DNA of 12,065 nucleotides from Zavarzinia sp. Its GTDB lineage: Bacteria > Pseudomonadota > Alphaproteobacteria > Zavarziniales > Zavarziniaceae. The stretch spans positions 1 through 12,065 of the forward strand of contig JAQVKV010000018.1 in the NCBI GenBank assembly GCA_028694545.1, given 5' to 3'. Below, one piece after another: positions 6,470 to 12,065 of this stretch. Below the pieces are notes generated by a model. The model worked only from the letters and a program-made list of their open reading frames with translations, ran no database searches and was not told the DNA's origin. Position 1 is the stretch's first letter. The number at the start of each line of letters is the position of its first letter. A program made the translations under genes and the position numbers.

Positions 6470-8367
6470 TGTCCCATGTCTCCGACCTCATCGCCACGGA
6501 CATCGAGCAATACCTCCAGGTCCACGAGCGCAAGTCCCTGCTCCGTTTCATCACTTGCGGTTCGGTGGATGACGGTAAATCGACCCTGATCGGCCGCCTG
6601 CTCTATGATTCGAAGATGATCTTCGAGGACCAGATGGCGGCCCTCGAAAGCGATTCGAAGAAGGTGGGCACCCAGGGCGACGATATCGACTTCGCCCTTC
6701 TGGTCGACGGCCTCGCCGCCGAGCGCGAACAGGGCATCACCATCGACGTCGCCTATCGCTTCTTCTCGACCGAAAAGCGCAAGTTCATCGTCGCCGACAC
6801 CCCGGGCCACGAGCAGTACACGCGCAACATGGTCACCGGCGCCTCGACCGCCGATGTCGCCGTGATCCTGATCGACGCGCGCAAGGGCGTGCTGACCCAG
6901 ACACGCCGCCATTCCTACCTCGTCTCGCTGATCGGCATCCGCAAGGTCGTGCTGGCGATCAACAAGATGGACCTTGTCGGTTACGACCAGGCCACCTTCG
7001 CCCATATCCTCGGTGATTACGTCGATTTCGCCGCGCGCATCGGCCTGACCGACATCACGGGCATCCCTCTGTCCGCGCTCAAGGGCGTGAACATGGTCGA
7101 GCATTCGCCCGAGACCGCCTGGTACAAGGGCCCGACCCTGATGGAGTATCTCGAGAGCGTCGAGGTCGATGACGCGGCGCGCAAGGGCGCCTTCCGCCTG
7201 CCCGTGCAATGGGTCAATCGTCCCAATCTCGACTTCCGCGGCTTCTCGGGCCAGATCGCGTCGGGCGAGATCCGCACGGGCGACGCCATCCGGGTCCAGC
7301 CCTCGGGCCGGACCAGCACCGTCTCGCGCATCGTCACCTACGACGGGGACCTGAATGTCGCGGTCGCCGGTCAGTCGGTGACGCTTACGCTGGCGGACGA
7401 AATCGACATCTCGCGCGGTGACGTCATCTCGCGCAACGACAGCCCCGCCGGCATCGCCGATCAGTTCGAGGCGACGCTGGTGTGGATGAACGATTCCCCC
7501 ATGCTGCCGGGCCGTCCCTATCTGATGAAGATCGGGACCAAGGTGATCAGCGCCTCGATCACAGAGCCGAAGTACAAGGTGAACGTGAACACGCTGGAAC
7601 ATCTGGCGGCAAAGAAGCTCGAGCTGAACGAGATCGGCATCGTCAACGTGGCCCTCGATCAGGCGATCGCCTTCGATGCCTACGAAGAGAACCAGACGAC
7701 CGGCGGCTTCATCCTGATCGACCGCATCTCGAATGCGACGGTCGGGGCCGGCATGTTGCATTTTGCTCTGCGCCGGTCCGAGAACGTGCATTGGCAGGCG
7801 GTCGATACCGACAAGAAGCAACGCGCGGCCATCAAGGGCCAGAGCCCCGCCGTGCTGTGGTTCACCGGCCTGTCCGGCGCCGGCAAGTCCACGATCGCCA
7901 ACATGGTGGAGAAGAAGCTCCTCGCGAGCGGGCACCACACCTATCTGCTCGACGGCGACAACGTCCGTCACGGCCTGAACAAGGACCTCGGCTTCACCGA
8001 CACCGATCGGGTGGAGAACATCCGCCGCGTCGCCGAAGTCTCGAAGCTGATGGTCGACGCCGGCCTGATCGTCATGGTCTCCTTCATCTCGCCGTTCCGG
8101 AGCGAACGTCGCATGGCCCGTGAACTGGTCGCGCAGGGCGAATTCTTCGAGGTCTTCGTCGACACTCCGCTGGCCGTTGCCGAACAGCGCGACGTCAAGG
8201 GGCTCTACAAGAAGGCACGGGAAGGCAAGATCAAGAACTTCACCGGCATCGACAGCCCCTACGAAGCGCCGGAGAACCCGGAGATCCGTCTCGATACCAC
8301 CGGGCTCTCGGTCGATCAGGCAGCGGATATCATCATCGCTCGCCTGAAGGACGCAGGCGTCATTTGA
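6469..8367 (+). CDS. cysNC: Bifunctional CysN-CysC: sulfate adenylyltransferase GTPase subunit fused to APS kinase
   Basis: The N-terminal half is the regulatory GTPase that drives APS formation by CysD. The C-terminal half phosphorylates APS to PAPS. In this 632-residue protein the EF-Tu-like G1 motif G-S-V-D-D-G-K-S-T is at 31-39, G3 D-T-P-G-H at 110-114 and G4 N-K-M-D at 165-168. Translation-factor beta-barrel domains follow to about 440. The APS kinase part (about 445-632) has Walker [10 protein letters not shown] at 467-475, D-G-D-N-V-R-H and F-I-S-P-F-R with S541 at the position of the phosphoserine-intermediate serine. It ends with the [17 protein letters not shown] substrate loop. All catalytic motifs are intact in both halves. 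A strong SD AGGAGGGG (6453-6460) lies inside the end of cysD, and ATG 6469 overlaps the cysD stop. The fused arrangement (as in rhizobial NodQ/CysNC) removes the need for a separate cysC. No cysH, cysI or cysG is present here. Confidence 0.97.
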   Translation: MSHVSDLIATDIEQYLQVHERKSLLRFITCGSVDDGKSTLIGRLLYDSKMIFEDQMAALESDSKKVGTQGDDIDFALLVDGLAAEREQGITIDVAYRFFSTEKRKFIVADTPGHEQYTRNMVTGASTADVAVILIDARKGVLTQTRRHSYLVSLIGIRKVVLAINKMDLVGYDQATFAHILGDYVDFAARIGLTDITGIPLSALKGVNMVEHSPETAWYKGPTLMEYLESVEVDDAARKGAFRLPVQWVNRPNLDFRGFSGQIASGEIRTGDAIRVQPSGRTSTVSRIVTYDGDLNVAVAGQSVTLTLADEIDISRGDVISRNDSPAGIADQFEATLVWMNDSPMLPGRPYLMKIGTKVISASITEPKYKVNVNTLEHLAAKKLELNEIGIVNVALDQAIAFDAYEENQTTGGFILIDRISNATVGAGMLHFALRRSENVHWQAVDTDKKQRAAIKGQSPAVLWFTGLSGAGKSTIANMVEKKLLASGHHTYLLDGDNVRHGLNKDLGFTDTDRVENIRRVAEVSKLMVDAGLIVMVSFISPFRSERRMARELVAQGEFFEVFVDTPLAVAEQRDVKGLYKKAREGKIKNFTGIDSPYEAPENPEIRLDTTGLSVDQAADIIIARLKDAGVI

Positions 8368-8372
8368 CCCCG

Positions 8373-8405
8373 CGCCGTCGCCCCGGCTTTTCCGGGGCGA
8401 CGGCG
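8373..8405. terminator. Strong hairpin between convergent cysNC and GST genes
   Basis: GCCGTCGCCCCGG (8374-8386) pairs perfectly with CCGGGGCGACGGC (8392-8404) around the loop CTTTT. One more C-G pair at 8373/8405 makes a 14-bp stem. It starts six bases after the cysNC stop and ends 18 bases before the GST stop, so it can serve both directions. A U-tract is missing on either strand, so termination may be factor-assisted, or the stem may mainly protect the 3' ends. Confidence 0.65.
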
Positions 8406-8422
8406 TCAGTCCAGCAAAGCCC

Positions 8423-9115
8423 TCAGTCCCCCAGCCGGGCGCGCATCCGTTCCCTGTAGGCCGCAAAGACCGTGATCCTTTCGGCATGTCGCTTCAGGGG
8501 ATTGTCGATCGGCGGTATCAGGATGGATTCAAGGAAGGCGTAAAGCGTGGCGTCCACCGTGGTCGCGCGCTCGCCGACGGCGAAGCCGTCCGGCGTCATC
8601 GCCCCGGCCAGCGCGTCAAGATCGGCGATGCCGAGGGCATGGATCCCGTCCGCCCCGTGGCGACCATAGCCCTGCGCCCGCAGCGTCTTGCCGATACCGC
8701 GTCGGATCAGGGACGGCAGGGCCTGACGCATGCCCGGCGGCATCCCGCCGAAGAAGGCGGGCCGCACGGCGGCCCAGCCCGCAGCGTCGATCCAGCGGGC
8801 GTGAAGCAGCACGAAATAAAGGCTTTCCTCGAGCGTACGGCGCATCAGATCGCCAAGGGCGCGCTGACGCCCGTCCAGCCCTGCGTCGAGATCGACGCCA
8901 TGGGCGGTGCGGCAATGCTCGATGATCAGGGCACTGTCGGCGATGCGGGCGTCACCGTCGGTGATGAAGGGCAGCTTGCCGCGCGGGGCGAGGAAGGGCA
9001 GCGTCGTCCGGGGCTGGTAGTCGATACCGGCCAGCCGGAAGAAGATCTCGATCTTCAGACAGAAGGGGCTGGGATTGATCCCCCAGGCCTGCGGGAACTG
9101 ATGCAGTTCGATCAT
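8423..9115 (-). CDS. Glutathione S-transferase family protein, Fax/metaxin (Tom37-like) type
   Basis: A 230-residue soluble protein with a thioredoxin-fold N-terminal domain (about 1-75) and an all-alpha C-terminal domain. S-P-F-C-L-K (16-21) sits where GSTs carry the glutathione-activating residue. G-K-L-P-F-I (46-51) supplies the cis-proline, and D-S-A-L-I-I-E (60-66) holds the glutathione gamma-glutamyl-binding Ser. The C-terminal T-T-V-D-A-T-L-Y-A-F-L (185-195) and N-P-L-K (205-208) are characteristic of failed-axon-connection/metaxin-like GSTs. The substrate is unknown, and detoxification is only a family-level inference. A good SD on the minus strand (AAAGGAGGGG, four bases before the ATG) fixes the start at 9115. 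It lies 65 bases downstream of the helicase gene on the same strand, with a hairpin between them, and converges with cysNC. Confidence 0.85.
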   Translation of the reverse strand: MIELHQFPQAWGINPSPFCLKIEIFFRLAGIDYQPRTTLPFLAPRGKLPFITDGDARIADSALIIEHCRTAHGVDLDAGLDGRQRALGDLMRRTLEESLYFVLLHARWIDAAGWAAVRPAFFGGMPPGMRQALPSLIRRGIGKTLRAQGYGRHGADGIHALGIADLDALAGAMTPDGFAVGERATTVDATLYAFLESILIPPIDNPLKRHAERITVFAAYRERMRARLGD

Positions 9116-9138
9116 GCCGCCCCTCCTTTCCGGATCAA

Positions 9139-9168
9139 CGTCCGCCGATCATACACGACCGGCGGACG
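9139..9168 (-). terminator. Stem-loop between helicase and GST genes
   Basis: CGTCCGCCG (9139-9147) pairs with CGGCGGACG (9160-9168), a perfect 9-bp stem with a 12-base loop, 12 bases past the helicase stop. Read on the minus strand it is followed by only TTGATCC, so it may attenuate read-through into the GST gene rather than stop it. The loop contains TATGAT on the minus strand, a possible -10 for the GST gene, but I see no good -35. Confidence 0.4.
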
Positions 9169-9180
9169 AAGGGCGCGGGT

Positions 9181-10458
9181 TCAGCCGCGCGCGGCGCGCG
9201 GTGCCCGGGGCTTGCCCTGGGCCTGGCCGCCACCCTGGCGGGGGCGGTTGCCGGGGCGGCGCTGGCCCTGCGCCGGCCGGCGGCCCTGCGGCTGCTGGCG
9301 CTTTTCCGTCGCCTCGGCCGGGGCATTCGGATTGGCGCGGCGGTCGATGACCGGCAGCTTCTGGCGCGTCACCTTCTCGATGTCGCGCAGATAGGCCATC
9401 TCGTCCCGATCGCAGAAGGAGACGGCGATGCCGTCGGCGCCCGCGCGGGCGGTACGGCCGATGCGGTGGACATATTGCTCGGGCACATTCGGCATGTCGA
9501 AATTGACGACATGGCTGATGCCGTCGATATCGATGCCGCGCGCGGCGATGTCGGTCGCGACCAGCACCTTCACCTGGCCCGTCTTGAAGCCGGCGAGTGC
9601 ACGTTCACGCTGACCCTGGCTCTTGTTGCCATGGATCGCGGCCGCCGTCATGCCATAGGTCTCGAGGTGTTCCGCCACCCGGTCCGCGCCGCGCTTGGTG
9701 CGCGTGAAGACGATGGGACGGACCACGTCCTGCTTCGAGAGCAACTCGAGCAGCAGGCCGCGCTTGCCGGCCCCCTCGATCAGATAGACCTGCTGGGCTA
9801 CCCGTTCGGCCGTGGTCGCGACCGGCGTGATCTCGACCTTGACCGGATCGCGCAGCATGTCGCCGGCGAGCGTCGCGATCTCCTTCGGCATGGTCGCCGA
9901 GAAGAACAGGCTCTGCCGGCGCATGGGCAGGCGGCTCACGATCTTGCGGATGGGCACGACGAAGCCGAGGTCGAGCATGTGATCGGCCTCGTCCAGCACC
10001 ACGACTTCGGTGTGGTCGAGACGGCAATGCCCGCTCTCGATATGGTCGAGCAGGCGGCCCGGCGTCGCCACCAGCACGTCCAGCCCGCGCGAGAGGGCGC
10101 GGATCTGTCCGCCGTGCGGCACGCCGCCGAAGATCACGGCGACGGAGAGCTTGGCGTGGCGGCCATAGGCCCGGAAACTGTCGGCGATCTGGGCGGCCAG
10201 TTCGCGCGTCGGCGCCATGACCAGGGCACGCACGCCCTTGGCCGGGGCGCGGTGCGGATGGGTCAGCAGGCGGTTCAGGATGGGCAGGGCGAAGGCCGCC
10301 GTCTTGCCGGTACCGGTCTGGGCGGTGCCCAGCATGTCGTGCCCTTCGAGCAGGGCGGGGATCGACTGCGCCTGGATCGGCGTCGGCGTCTCGTAGCCTT
10401 CGTCCTGAAGCGCACGAAGGAGGGGCTCGGCCAGGCCGAGCGTCGTGAATGACGTCAC
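9181..10458 (-). CDS. rhlE: DEAD-box ATP-dependent RNA helicase, RhlE-like
   Basis: Unwinds short RNA duplexes using ATP, with family roles in RNA decay, ribosome assembly and cold adaptation; cytoplasmic. In this 425-residue protein the Q-motif T-P-I-Q is at 26-29, motif I A-Q-T-G-T-G-K-T at 46-53, Ia P-T-R-E-L-A at 83-88, T-P-G-R at 132-135, DEAD at 156-159, S-A-T at 187-189 and motif VI H-R-I-G-R-T-A-R at 331-338. Everything needed for catalysis is present. From about 372 the protein becomes a disordered basic tail rich in Arg, Gly, Gln and Pro, typical of RhlE tails that bind RNA. The start is GTG (10456-10458); MTSFTTLGL aligns with RhlE N-termini and no ATG is available nearby. The SD is weak (GAAAG). 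The paralogue name is moderately sure, since alphaproteobacteria carry several related helicases. Confidence 0.93.
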   Translation of the reverse strand: MTSFTTLGLAEPLLRALQDEGYETPTPIQAQSIPALLEGHDMLGTAQTGTGKTAAFALPILNRLLTHPHRAPAKGVRALVMAPTRELAAQIADSFRAYGRHAKLSVAVIFGGVPHGGQIRALSRGLDVLVATPGRLLDHIESGHCRLDHTEVVVLDEADHMLDLGFVVPIRKIVSRLPMRRQSLFFSATMPKEIATLAGDMLRDPVKVEITPVATTAERVAQQVYLIEGAGKRGLLLELLSKQDVVRPIVFTRTKRGADRVAEHLETYGMTAAAIHGNKSQGQRERALAGFKTGQVKVLVATDIAARGIDIDGISHVVNFDMPNVPEQYVHRIGRTARAGADGIAVSFCDRDEMAYLRDIEKVTRQKLPVIDRRANPNAPAEATEKRQQPQGRRPAQGQRRPGNRPRQGGGQAQGKPRAPRAARG

Positions 10459-10637
10459 GGAAACACTTTCAATAAGGCCGTGCCGCGCCCCCGCGACATG
10501 CGAAAGGCGCCTTCACGGCGTTGCTTCCGGCCGGACCCCGCGGACATGGGCGGCCTGATGTTCGGGGGTGATGGCGGCGCTCGACAGGAGGGAGTGATCC
10601 CTGACGCGGCTGGAGCGCCTGCTGCCGGACTTCCGGC
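10459..10637 (-). other. Predicted long 5' UTR of the helicase gene
   Basis: From the promoter at 10644-10672 the transcript would start near 10637, leaving about 180 untranslated bases before GTG 10458. It holds a start-site palindrome (10622-10639), a small AGGGA-GTGA-TCCCT stem (10589-10602) and a ten-base palindrome AAGGCGCCTT (10504-10513). No small ORF here is convincing. Long leaders are a known feature of cold-shock RNA helicase mRNAs, but a function here is inference. Confidence 0.4.
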
Positions 10638-10639
10638 AG
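10622..10639. promoter_or_regulatory. Perfect 8-2-8 dyad at the predicted helicase transcription start
   Basis: CTGCCGGA (10622-10629), CT, TCCGGCAG (10632-10639). On the minus strand it begins five bases downstream of the predicted -10 and would cover the transcript start. It could be an operator or a 5'-terminal mRNA hairpin (seven pairs with a four-base loop). Confidence 0.4.
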
Positions 10640-10643
10640 GGGA

Positions 10644-10672
10644 CTTATCGCAGATGCGAAGGGATTAGTCAA
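10644..10672 (-). promoter_or_regulatory. Predicted sigma-70-type promoter of the helicase gene
   Basis: On the minus strand TTGACT (10672-10667), a 17-base spacer, then GATAAG (10649-10644). The match and spacing are good for a housekeeping promoter. It is divergent from the small secreted-protein gene. Confidence 0.55.
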
Positions 10673-10699
10673 ACACGACGCGTCAGGCCCGCGCGATCA

Positions 10700-10727
10700 T
10701 GGACGAAGCCGTCCGCAGATGGATAAT
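10700..10727 (+). promoter_or_regulatory. Possible promoter of the Excalibur-domain gene
   Basis: TGGACG (10700-10705), 16 bases, GATAAT (10722-10727); transcription would begin near 10734. If real, the in-frame ATG at 10719 lies before the transcript start, and translation must begin at ATG 10755, which also begins a textbook signal peptide. Confidence 0.35.
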
Positions 10728-10754
10728 ACGCGCTGGATACCCCGTGAGCCCCTC

Positions 10755-10985
10755 ATGCTGAGAACAGCCCTGGCCGTCTGCCTGCTGGCGACACCAGCTT
10801 TCGCCGCGCCGCCCTCGCCCCCCGAGCGGCCGGAGGCCGGCCCGGCAGACACCGCCTGCCGGGGCAAGACCACCTGCGAGCAGATGGAAAGCTGCGAGGA
10901 AGCCTATTTCCACTACAAGAGGTGCGGCGCATCCGCCCTCGACAGCGACAGGGATGGCATCCCCTGCGAGAACCTTTGTCGCTGA
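10755..10985 (+). CDS. Small secreted Excalibur calcium-binding-domain protein
   Basis: From ATG 10755 the 76-residue product starts with a clear Sec signal peptide (MLRTALAVCLLATPAFA, cleavage after A17). A Pro-rich spacer follows, then an Excalibur domain of about 42 residues with C-R-G-K-T-T-C, S-C-E-E-A and the terminal loop D-S-D-R-D-G-I-P-C-E-N-L-C (63-75). The D-x-D-x-D-G pattern is a minimal EF-hand-like calcium loop. The mature part has six cysteines (C35, C41, C47, C57, C71, C75), consistent with three disulfides in the periplasm or outside. The family is known as extracellular calcium-binding modules, often attached to nucleases or surface proteins; here it stands alone and its role is unknown. 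The in-frame ATG 10719 would add 12 residues with charges before the signal peptide and lies in the presumed -10, so it is less likely. SD is poor. Confidence 0.82.
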   Translation: MLRTALAVCLLATPAFAAPPSPPERPEAGPADTACRGKTTCEQMESCEEAYFHYKRCGASALDSDRDGIPCENLCR

Positions 10986-11063
10986 AGACGCCACGATCGG
11001 GGCTTCCGACGCGGGCGAACAGGCTCTAGAAACGAGACCCGATTTTCCAGAGGAGCGCCGCCC

Positions 11064-11594
11064 ATGCCCCGCCCCCGTGTCTCCGTCTTCATCGCCGTCA
11101 GCCTCGACGGCTTCATCGCCCGCACCGACGGCGGCATCGAATGGCTGGCCATGGTCGAGGACGAGCATGGCGAGGACTACGGCTATGGCGAATTCTTCGC
11201 CGATTGCGACGTGGTCGTCATGGGGCGCAACACCTTCGACATGGTCGCGGGCTTCGATCCCTGGCCCTATGCCGGCAAGCGCGTGATCGTGCTGAGCCGC
11301 CGCGACGCGGATCTGCCCGAAGGCGCCGAGATCCGCCAGGGGCCCGTCGCCGAACTCCTGCTGGCGCTGGCCGAGGACGGGGCGAAGCGCATCTATATCG
11401 ACGGCGGCGACACCATCCGCCAGGCGCTGGCGGAAGACCTGGTGGACGATATGACCCTGTCGCACATTCCGGTGATGCTGGGCCGGGGCCTGCCCCTTTT
11501 CGGGCCAGAGGTACCACACGGGCGCTGGCAATTGCTGGGCGCGCGCCATTTCCCCACGGGCCTCGTCCAGGCGACCTACCGCCGCCTCGAATAG
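11064..11594 (+). CDS. Dihydrofolate reductase / RibD C-terminal-like family protein
   Basis: A 176-residue cytoplasmic protein with the DHFR/RibD-C fold, predicted to bind NADPH. Visible motifs are S-L-D-G-F-I-A-R (13-20), M-G-R-N-T-F-D (53-59), the nucleotide-binding strand-loop I-Y-I-D-G-G-D-T (110-117) and I-P-V-M-L-G-R-G-L-P-L-F (135-146). These mark the YwjB/YyaP-like stand-alone RibD-C group rather than classical FolA, and the true substrate is unknown. The start is secure: AGAGGAG (11049-11055) sits eight bases before ATG. It lies 78 bases after the Excalibur gene on the same strand with no clear promoter or terminator between, so read-through is possible. Its stop is one base from the stop of the convergent merR-type gene. 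Confidence 0.9.
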   Translation: MPRPRVSVFIAVSLDGFIARTDGGIEWLAMVEDEHGEDYGYGEFFADCDVVVMGRNTFDMVAGFDPWPYAGKRVIVLSRRDADLPEGAEIRQGPVAELLLALAEDGAKRIYIDGGDTIRQALAEDLVDDMTLSHIPVMLGRGLPLFGPEVPHGRWQLLGARHFPTGLVQATYRRLE

Positions 11595-11595
11595 C

Positions 11596-12033
11596 TCAAT
11601 GCTCGTGATCGCAGAGCGCGTGATCGGACAGGACCTCGATCACCCGGCAGTCCGCGATCGAACCCGCATGGCAATGGTCGACCATGCGCTTCAGCTCGGT
11701 GCGGAGCGAACGCAGGCGTTTCAGGCGGTCCTCCACCTCGGCCAGATGGCGGCGGGCGATCTTGTCCGCGTCGTCGCAGGGCTGTTCAGGATGGTCCGAG
11801 AGCTGGAGCAACTCGCGCACCGCGTCGATGCCGAAGCCGAGATCCCGGGCATGGCGGATGAAGGCGAGGCGGCGCAAGCTGTCCTCGCCGTAGACGCGCT
11901 GGTTGCCCGCGCTGCGCAAGGGCTCGGGCAGCAGGCCAATCTGCTCGTAATAGCGGATGGTCTGCACCTTGGTATCGGTCCGGCGGGCCAGGTCGCCGAT
12001 GCCGAGATCCTTGATTTCGCTGCCTTTCGCCAT
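11596..12033 (-). CDS. MerR-family transcriptional regulator, heavy-metal-sensing type (ZntR/CadR/CueR-like)
   Basis: A 145-residue dimeric regulator that would distort a long-spacer promoter on metal binding. Residues about 10-80 form the winged helix (I-G-D-L-A-R-R-T, R-Y-Y-E at 27-30, N-Q-R-V-Y at 44-48). A dimerisation coiled coil follows (about 88-120), then the metal loop C-H-A-G-S-I-A-D-C (121-129) and a tail with C141, H143 and H145. C86 lies 35 residues before C121, the spacing of the divalent-metal cysteine in ZntR, CadR and PbrR. CueR has Ser at this place. The Cys-to-Cys loop of eight residues and the Cys/His tail look more like CueR. Zn, Cd, Pb or Co are the likelier ligands. AAGGGG lies ten bases before ATG. 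A MerR-type promoter pointing away lies just beyond the start, so the regulated gene is probably to the right of the window. Confidence 0.93.
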   Translation of the reverse strand: MAKGSEIKDLGIGDLARRTDTKVQTIRYYEQIGLLPEPLRSAGNQRVYGEDSLRRLAFIRHARDLGFGIDAVRELLQLSDHPEQPCDDADKIARRHLAEVEDRLKRLRSLRTELKRMVDHCHAGSIADCRVIEVLSDHALCDHEH

Positions 12034-12047
12034 CGCTCATTTTCCCC

Positions 12048-12065
12048 TTGAAGCTACAGTCGCTT
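12048..12065 (+). promoter_or_regulatory. Left part of a MerR-type promoter/operator, cut by the window end
   Basis: TTGAAG (12048-12053) as -35 runs straight into the dyad AAGC-TACAGTC-GCTT (12051-12065). The GCTACAG element recalls known MerR-family operators, which lie between a -35 and -10 spaced 19-20 bases apart. The -10 and any outer half of the dyad lie outside the window. The promoter would drive a rightward gene divergent from the regulator. Confidence 0.45.

Noticed and set aside
6424..8487. A 687-codon open frame on the minus strand across cysNC
   Set aside because: Same GC-driven artefact; cysNC on the plus strand has every GTPase and kinase motif intact.
9466..10452. A 328-codon plus-strand frame opposite the helicase gene
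   Set aside because: Shadow of the helicase; no domain seen and no ribosome-binding site of note.
10469..10672. Small ORFs of 62-67 codons on both strands in the helicase/Excalibur intergenic region
   Set aside because: They overlap the predicted promoter and leader, lack good SD sites, and their Arg/Pro-rich translations look like non-coding GC-rich DNA.
11187..11202. Palindrome GGCGAA-TTC-TTCGCC inside the DHFR-like gene
   Set aside because: It encodes the ordinary protein segment GEFFA and lies mid-gene; a chance product of GC-rich codons.
1..12065. Defence system, mobile element or horizontally acquired island
   Set aside because: No transposase, integrase, toxin-antitoxin, nuclease/methylase or repeat array is visible; base composition is even apart from short promoter regions and all genes are common core types.

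Overview
The window is GC-rich (by eye about two thirds G+C, with strong G/C preference at third codon positions) and densely packed with chromosomal housekeeping genes. The gene repertoire (MotA/MotB stators, a fused CysN-CysC, a medium-length ACT-containing threonine ammonia-lyase, a Fax/metaxin-type GST and an RhlE-like helicase) points to a free-living, flagellated alphaproteobacterium. The order or genus cannot be fixed from sequence alone. There are no insertion sequences, tRNA or rRNA genes, CRISPR arrays or phage genes. This looks like ordinary core chromosome rather than an island.

Layout, left to right. Bases 1-591 hold the 3' part of a short-chain dehydrogenase whose start lies outside the window, followed closely by ilvA (628-1860). 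A DUF2272 lipoprotein gene (1868-2797, minus) converges on ilvA and diverges from the flagellar stator pair motA-motB (2880-4844). A stand-alone moaE (4934-5383) follows. The sulfate-activation operon cysD-cysNC (5561-8367) comes next and ends in a strong hairpin. On the minus strand an RhlE-type DEAD-box helicase (9181-10458) lies upstream of a GST-family gene (8423-9115). A region of about 300 bases (10459-10754) holds divergent promoters for the helicase and for a small secreted Excalibur-domain protein (10755-10985). A DHFR/RibD-C-like reductase gene (11064-11594) and a MerR-family metal regulator gene (11596-12033, minus) converge with a one-base gap. A truncated MerR-type promoter/operator sits at the right edge.

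Functionally these are independent modules: branched-chain amino acid synthesis (IlvA), motility (MotAB), molybdenum cofactor synthesis (MoaE), sulfate assimilation to PAPS (CysD plus CysNC), RNA remodelling (helicase), and metal sensing (MerR).

I found no convincing wholly new system. The observations most worth a second look are regulatory. A perfect 8-4-8 palindrome overlaps the predicted cysD promoter, and it is followed by an AT-richer leader with two competing in-frame start codons. The helicase has a long predicted 5' UTR with a perfect dyad at the transcription start. The MerR protein combines a ZntR/CadR-position cysteine with a CueR-like metal loop. The DUF2272 lipoprotein has serine where related-looking CHAP/NlpC-type enzymes carry their cysteine.
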